Under the pieces are notes generated by a model that saw only the letters and a list, made by a program, of their open reading frames with translations, was not told the DNA's origin and did not search any database. Positions 60,301 through 64,000 of a DNA stretch of 64,000 nt are shown here, in pieces; positions within the stretch are counted from its first letter, which is position 1, and every line of letters starts with the position of its first letter. Both the position numbers and the translations under genes were made by a program. Source of the DNA: Jacaranda mimosifolia (lineage: Eukaryota > Streptophyta > Magnoliopsida > Lamiales > Bignoniaceae); NCBI GenBank assembly GCA_018894105.1, contig CM032127.1:1583001-1647000 (forward strand), given 5' to 3'.

Positions 60301-63300
60301 CTTAAATACAAAAGGCTTAGAAACGCCACTTCATTCATGGTCATACTCACGAATTTGATAATGTAGATGATAACGATGATAATGGACCATCAAACTAGTC
60401 TTATGAGTATAAGCAATTCCTATAATAAGAACCATGCGAAGTTGCTTCAAATGTGAATGCTATGACGCCTCATTGTATTCTGATAGATATTTCACGCAAC
60501 AGTGGCACGAGAATTTTCCTCGATCTCTTCTTCTTATCTTAGATATAAAAGTTATAGGAGTAGTACTTAAGTTTCCTTTTATAGCATGTGTGGCAACCAG
60601 CAGATAAGCTTAGTTTCCTTTTAGAGGGGATTGTCATATTGATCATGACAATGGAAAACAACTTCTTCTTCAGTCTATGTACTGCAATTTTAAGTCTTTG
60701 ATTTTCACTTTATTATCTGCAGTTATGTGGTGGTAGAGCTTCTGAGGGGGTATTTGTGGGTGCTTTTCTGTCAATGTCATCTACAGCAGTGGTAAGCTCA
60801 GTGCATTATTCACTTGATTGAGTATTGCCTCTAGTATGATTCTTAAATTTTTCCCTTATTCATGATTTTCTGTGTGTAGGTATATAAGTTTTTGATGGAG
60901 AAAAATAGTACTAATGCACTTCATGGCCAAGTGACTATTGGCACCCTGATCTTACAGGTATCTTGAGTATTGGTTTCACTTTTACTTTTTGACTGTTTTA
61001 TTACTGCCCCCCCACATAGAAAAATCTGTTTTTACAGCTTCAGTAAAAAATCTCTCCTATTCCTATGGAATTTTATTTGATTATGTTAATCTTAATAAAA
61101 TTTCCTTGTGTGGCATAGCAGTTGAAGTCTTCCATTAAAAGACGTATTTCAGTTTTACATGTTAATGCCTGAAGTTCTTTTTTGGAAAATCTTCTAAATC
61201 TGAGCAGCCATTTGTTTTCATTTTCATACACCTTTTTCATTTTCGTCACTATTTGAAATTTGAAAATTGAAAAGTATCAACTTCTTCCACATTTTCACAG
61301 GAAATACAACATGTCTTCATTTTCAAGTTTTCCTAAATTTACCCTATTATTCTATTATAACATCAATCAAATTCAAATTCGGTTAGACATAAAGTACCAC
61401 TATCATTTGAAACAATTAAAATATACATAGAAGATTAGAAGAAATGCTGTCTTTTTAAACATAAACAAATAGACCACCTAAATTTTCACTTGTGTACAAA
61501 CCCTAATAATTATTTTTTTACAGAACATCCAAATGCAATCTCATTAAACTGGAAATAAGAATGTTGATAAATGTGTACGGGCCCTTATTTTTCAGGACTG
61601 TGCTGTGGGATTGCTGTTTGCTCTTCTTCCAGTGCTGGGTGGAACTTCTGGTGTCATGCAGGGTGTAATATCCATGACTAAGTCGTAAGTTCTATCCTAT
61701 TCCTTTCTCACGGACTGGATTTTCTCAAAAGGGTGACGGCTACCTTTTTCGCTATATTGAGAATGCTTAGCATAATTCGATAGAGATTTTTAAGCAACAG
61801 TTAAAGAATCCAGTTAAGCAAAAAATGGAGGTTGGATATTAATTGTCTAATCAAAGTGAAAAGTTGGTTTTTATTTTATGGTGAAAGGGACATAGTTTGA
61901 GTTTTTGGAGAGCTTGTTGCATATATATATATATATATGCATAGTACGCTAATCCAAAATATATTTTGGAGACTAATTAGTTTCATGCCAAGGGACAATG
62001 AAGTTGATCTATTTATATTTTGTATAAAAATTGAGAACTGAAAATGATCATAACTTGAGATTAATTCCTCTTGCTCCCGCAAGCATTTGGGTTGTGCATG
62101 CCAAGATGTGAGGACTGAGTTAGAAGCAGTGTAGTACTTCGAAGAATAGACATTATTCTTTCTTTCTTCTTGTTCTGTTCCTTAACTTTTTTCCTTCATA
62201 TTAGGAGAGCTTGAAACTGCAATAAAATTACCTTTCATGACCATTTAAATTTCAATCTGTTAGACATCATACTGATTAATCCATTAGCCAGGTTGGTGGT
62301 GTTGATTGCTTTCTTGGCAATTCTAACGATATTGTCACGGACCTGTGTGCCTTGGTTTCTGAAACTTATGATAAGCTTATCATCACAGGTAAAAAAAAAA
62401 TGGCAAAGTTTATTCTTTCATTTTTTTGTTTGTTTATGTTTTTCTGTGAGCAAGCTGCTTCAACTTTTCAAACTTACCATGGAATTGTCTTCTTTTGCAG
62501 ACCAATGAACTTTATCAATTGGCATCTGTTGCATTTTGCTTACTTGTAGCTTGGGTTAGTTTCCTTTCCAATTTCTAAGTGTCTTTTGACTTACTTCAGT
62601 GTCCACCTACATATATACACGATATTCATTTCACTACATTGTTGTGATGATCATGTTGGCTTCTACTTTCTGGTTGTACATTATCAATATACAACCATGC
62701 CACAAAAGGCAAATTTACACAAACAGCTCCACATCTTGTCTCTGATTGTTAATTTGGTATATAATCTCTTCATTTAAATCAGCCTCTTATCAATATCGAC
62801 TGTTCTGTATCATTTCAGTGTAGTGACAAGCTCGGTCTTAGTTTAGAATTGGGTTCATTTGCTGCTGGAGTGATGATAGCGACAACTGATCTTGCTCAGC
62901 ATACGCTTGAACAAGTAAGACTACTTTGAACACTTTTCAATTGCTGAAGACAAATTAAATACATGCTAATGTGTATGTGTGTCCTCAGAATTGTTTTCAT
63001 TGATGTTCGTGCATGCCTAAATAGTGAGAAATTTTTGTTGCTTGTATATTCTACTGTTTACTTGGTGGATGTGGTAATTTATTTCATGGCTACATTTGAT
63101 TTTGAGGCTTGTTATTGATGCAGGTTGAACCTATTCGCAACCTGTTTGCAGCTCTTTTCCTGGCTAGCATAGGGATGCTTATCCATGTCCATTTTCTGTG
63201 GAATCATGTCGATATCTTGCTTGCTTCAGTTATATTAGTTGTCATTGTTAAAACTGTAGTAATTTCTGCAGTGGTCAAGGGATTTGGCTACAACAACAAA

Positions 63301-64000
63301 ACTTCACTTCTTGTAAGATGCTGCCTAGCTGGTATAGCACATTTGAATTTGTCTTTAAATGTATTCATTAACAATGTGCCCTGCTCCTTGAGATATGTAG
63401 GTCGGGATGTCTTTGGCACAAATAGGAGAATTCGCTTTTGTATTGCTTAGTCGTGCCTCAAATCTCCATCTCGTTGAGGTAAATGCTTTCATTGGAGTTT
63501 CGTAAAACTTGATAAACAACCTTACCTTTTTCTCCCATGGCGATGTTTTATGTTGTGGAAGGGAGAGTAGCCTATTTTCTCATGGCTGCAATTTATTGCT
63601 GTGTGAACTCTATGACAAGCATGTTGATATTTATGAGATTTTCTGGTTTTCTGATAAATTGTTTGATTTTTATTTTATTTTTTTAGGGGAAAGTGTACCT
63701 GCTGCTGCTTGGAACAACAGCACTCAGTCTGGTACAAAAACATATTTCTCTTGCTTTACTTGATTCGTTATGTAAAAGTTTTGCATGCTTATATAGGTAC
63801 TTAACTCATTATATGCGCGAAGGGCTCTGCTCTTTTCATATTTAGAGTATCATTGACAAATATACTTCTGCAGGTAACTACTCCATTGCTTTTCAAGTTA
63901 ATACCAGCAGTTGTACACCTTGGTGTATTGCTGCGCTGGTTCGCACCTGACAGTCAAATTGAGGTAATGTCTTTTGGGATATCCTTTTTACAGAATTTTG
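57303..64000 (+). CDS. K+ efflux antiporter of the KEA4/5/6 group (3' end beyond window)
   Basis: Cation/proton antiporter-2 family. Nineteen exons seen: 57303-57531, 58149-58192, 58606-58664, 58778-58856, 59045-59106, 59183-59258, 59346-59420, 60011-60082, 60186-60269, 60723-60791, 60880-60957, 61596-61684, 62292-62388, 62501-62554, 62819-62914, 63124-63312, 63401-63478, 63687-63731 and 63874-63963; total 555 codons in frame. The start MTRSLAAVVFLFVALVAATT is a signal peptide, followed by an acidic luminal region with NVT/NES/NNT glycosylation-type sites. From exon 6 come membrane helices: GYLLAGSVVGPGGF, FGVIFLLFALGLEF, FLSMSSTAVV, the LILQDCAVG (QD) motif typical of KEA/Kef ion paths, LELGSFAAGVMIA and SLAQIGEFAFVL. 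KEA4-6 work in Golgi/TGN/endosomal K+ and pH balance. The end RWFAPDSQIE is about 30 residues short of the usual C-terminus. I cannot say which of KEA4, 5 or 6 it is. Confidence 0.95.
61205..61592. mobile_element. MITE in KEA intron 11
   Basis: It starts near GCCATTTGTTTTCATTTTC and ends near TGTGTACGGGCCC just before exon 12. The interior CCCTATTATTCTATTATAAC and ATCAATCAAATTCAAATTCGG match the element in DHQS intron 5 (10333-10756). It reaches within a few bases of the acceptor site, so it now lies next to the splice signals of exon 12. Confidence 0.6.

Noticed and set aside
1..64000. CRISPR arrays, operons or bacterial-type islands
   Set aside because: No regular short repeat-spacer pattern is present, all genes have spliceosomal introns, and nothing suggests bacterial transfer.

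Overview
This is nuclear DNA from a eudicot plant. The genes have many exons with GT-AG introns, the spacers are AT-rich, and the window is full of short non-autonomous transposons, SINE-like inserts and microsatellites. All recognisable products are conserved land-plant proteins. I cannot name the species from the sequence.

Layout, left to right: (1) a glycine decarboxylase P-protein gene (+), cut by the window start and otherwise complete to its stop at 4594; (2) a 3-dehydroquinate synthase gene (+, 6137-10919) whose introns are packed with MITEs and which lacks the exon(s) for the metal-binding histidine region; (3) a three-gene block present twice in direct orientation: copy A at about 11505-24815 and copy B at about 26836-42195, separated by a 2-kb spacer that holds a degenerate repeat array. 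Each copy carries an RTE1-like gene (+), a conserved plant gene of unknown function (-) and a CBL10-type calcineurin B-like calcium sensor (-); (4) a 7.5-kb gene-free stretch rich in transposons with its own smaller local duplication; (5) a class IV histone deacetylase gene of the HDA2/HDAC11 type (+, 49726-55101); (6) a KEA4/5/6-type K+ efflux antiporter gene (+, from 57303), which runs off the right end.

The duplicated block is the most informative part. All three genes of copy A read as intact. In copy B only the RTE1-like gene is clean: the unknown gene has an in-frame nonsense codon, and the CBL10 gene has a 1-bp frameshift that replaces the Ser of the C-terminal FPSF motif and removes the tail. 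CBL10-B also lacks about 155 bp that lie directly upstream of the start codon in copy A. Each copy serves as the empty-site control for the other, so several insertions can be placed after the duplication: a LINE 3' fragment in A, and a 1.6-kb Harbinger-like element, a MITE and a SINE in B.

The genes do not form one pathway. They touch photorespiration (GLDP), the shikimate pathway (DHQS), ethylene receptor control (RTE1), Ca2+/salt signalling (CBL10), chromatin (HDA2) and endomembrane K+/H+ exchange (KEA). I found no unknown multi-gene system. The points worth a second look are the asymmetric decay of copy B, the broken DHQS gene and the set of insertions with empty sites. Exon boundaries were placed by eye from GT-AG sites, reading frame and recalled family sequences.
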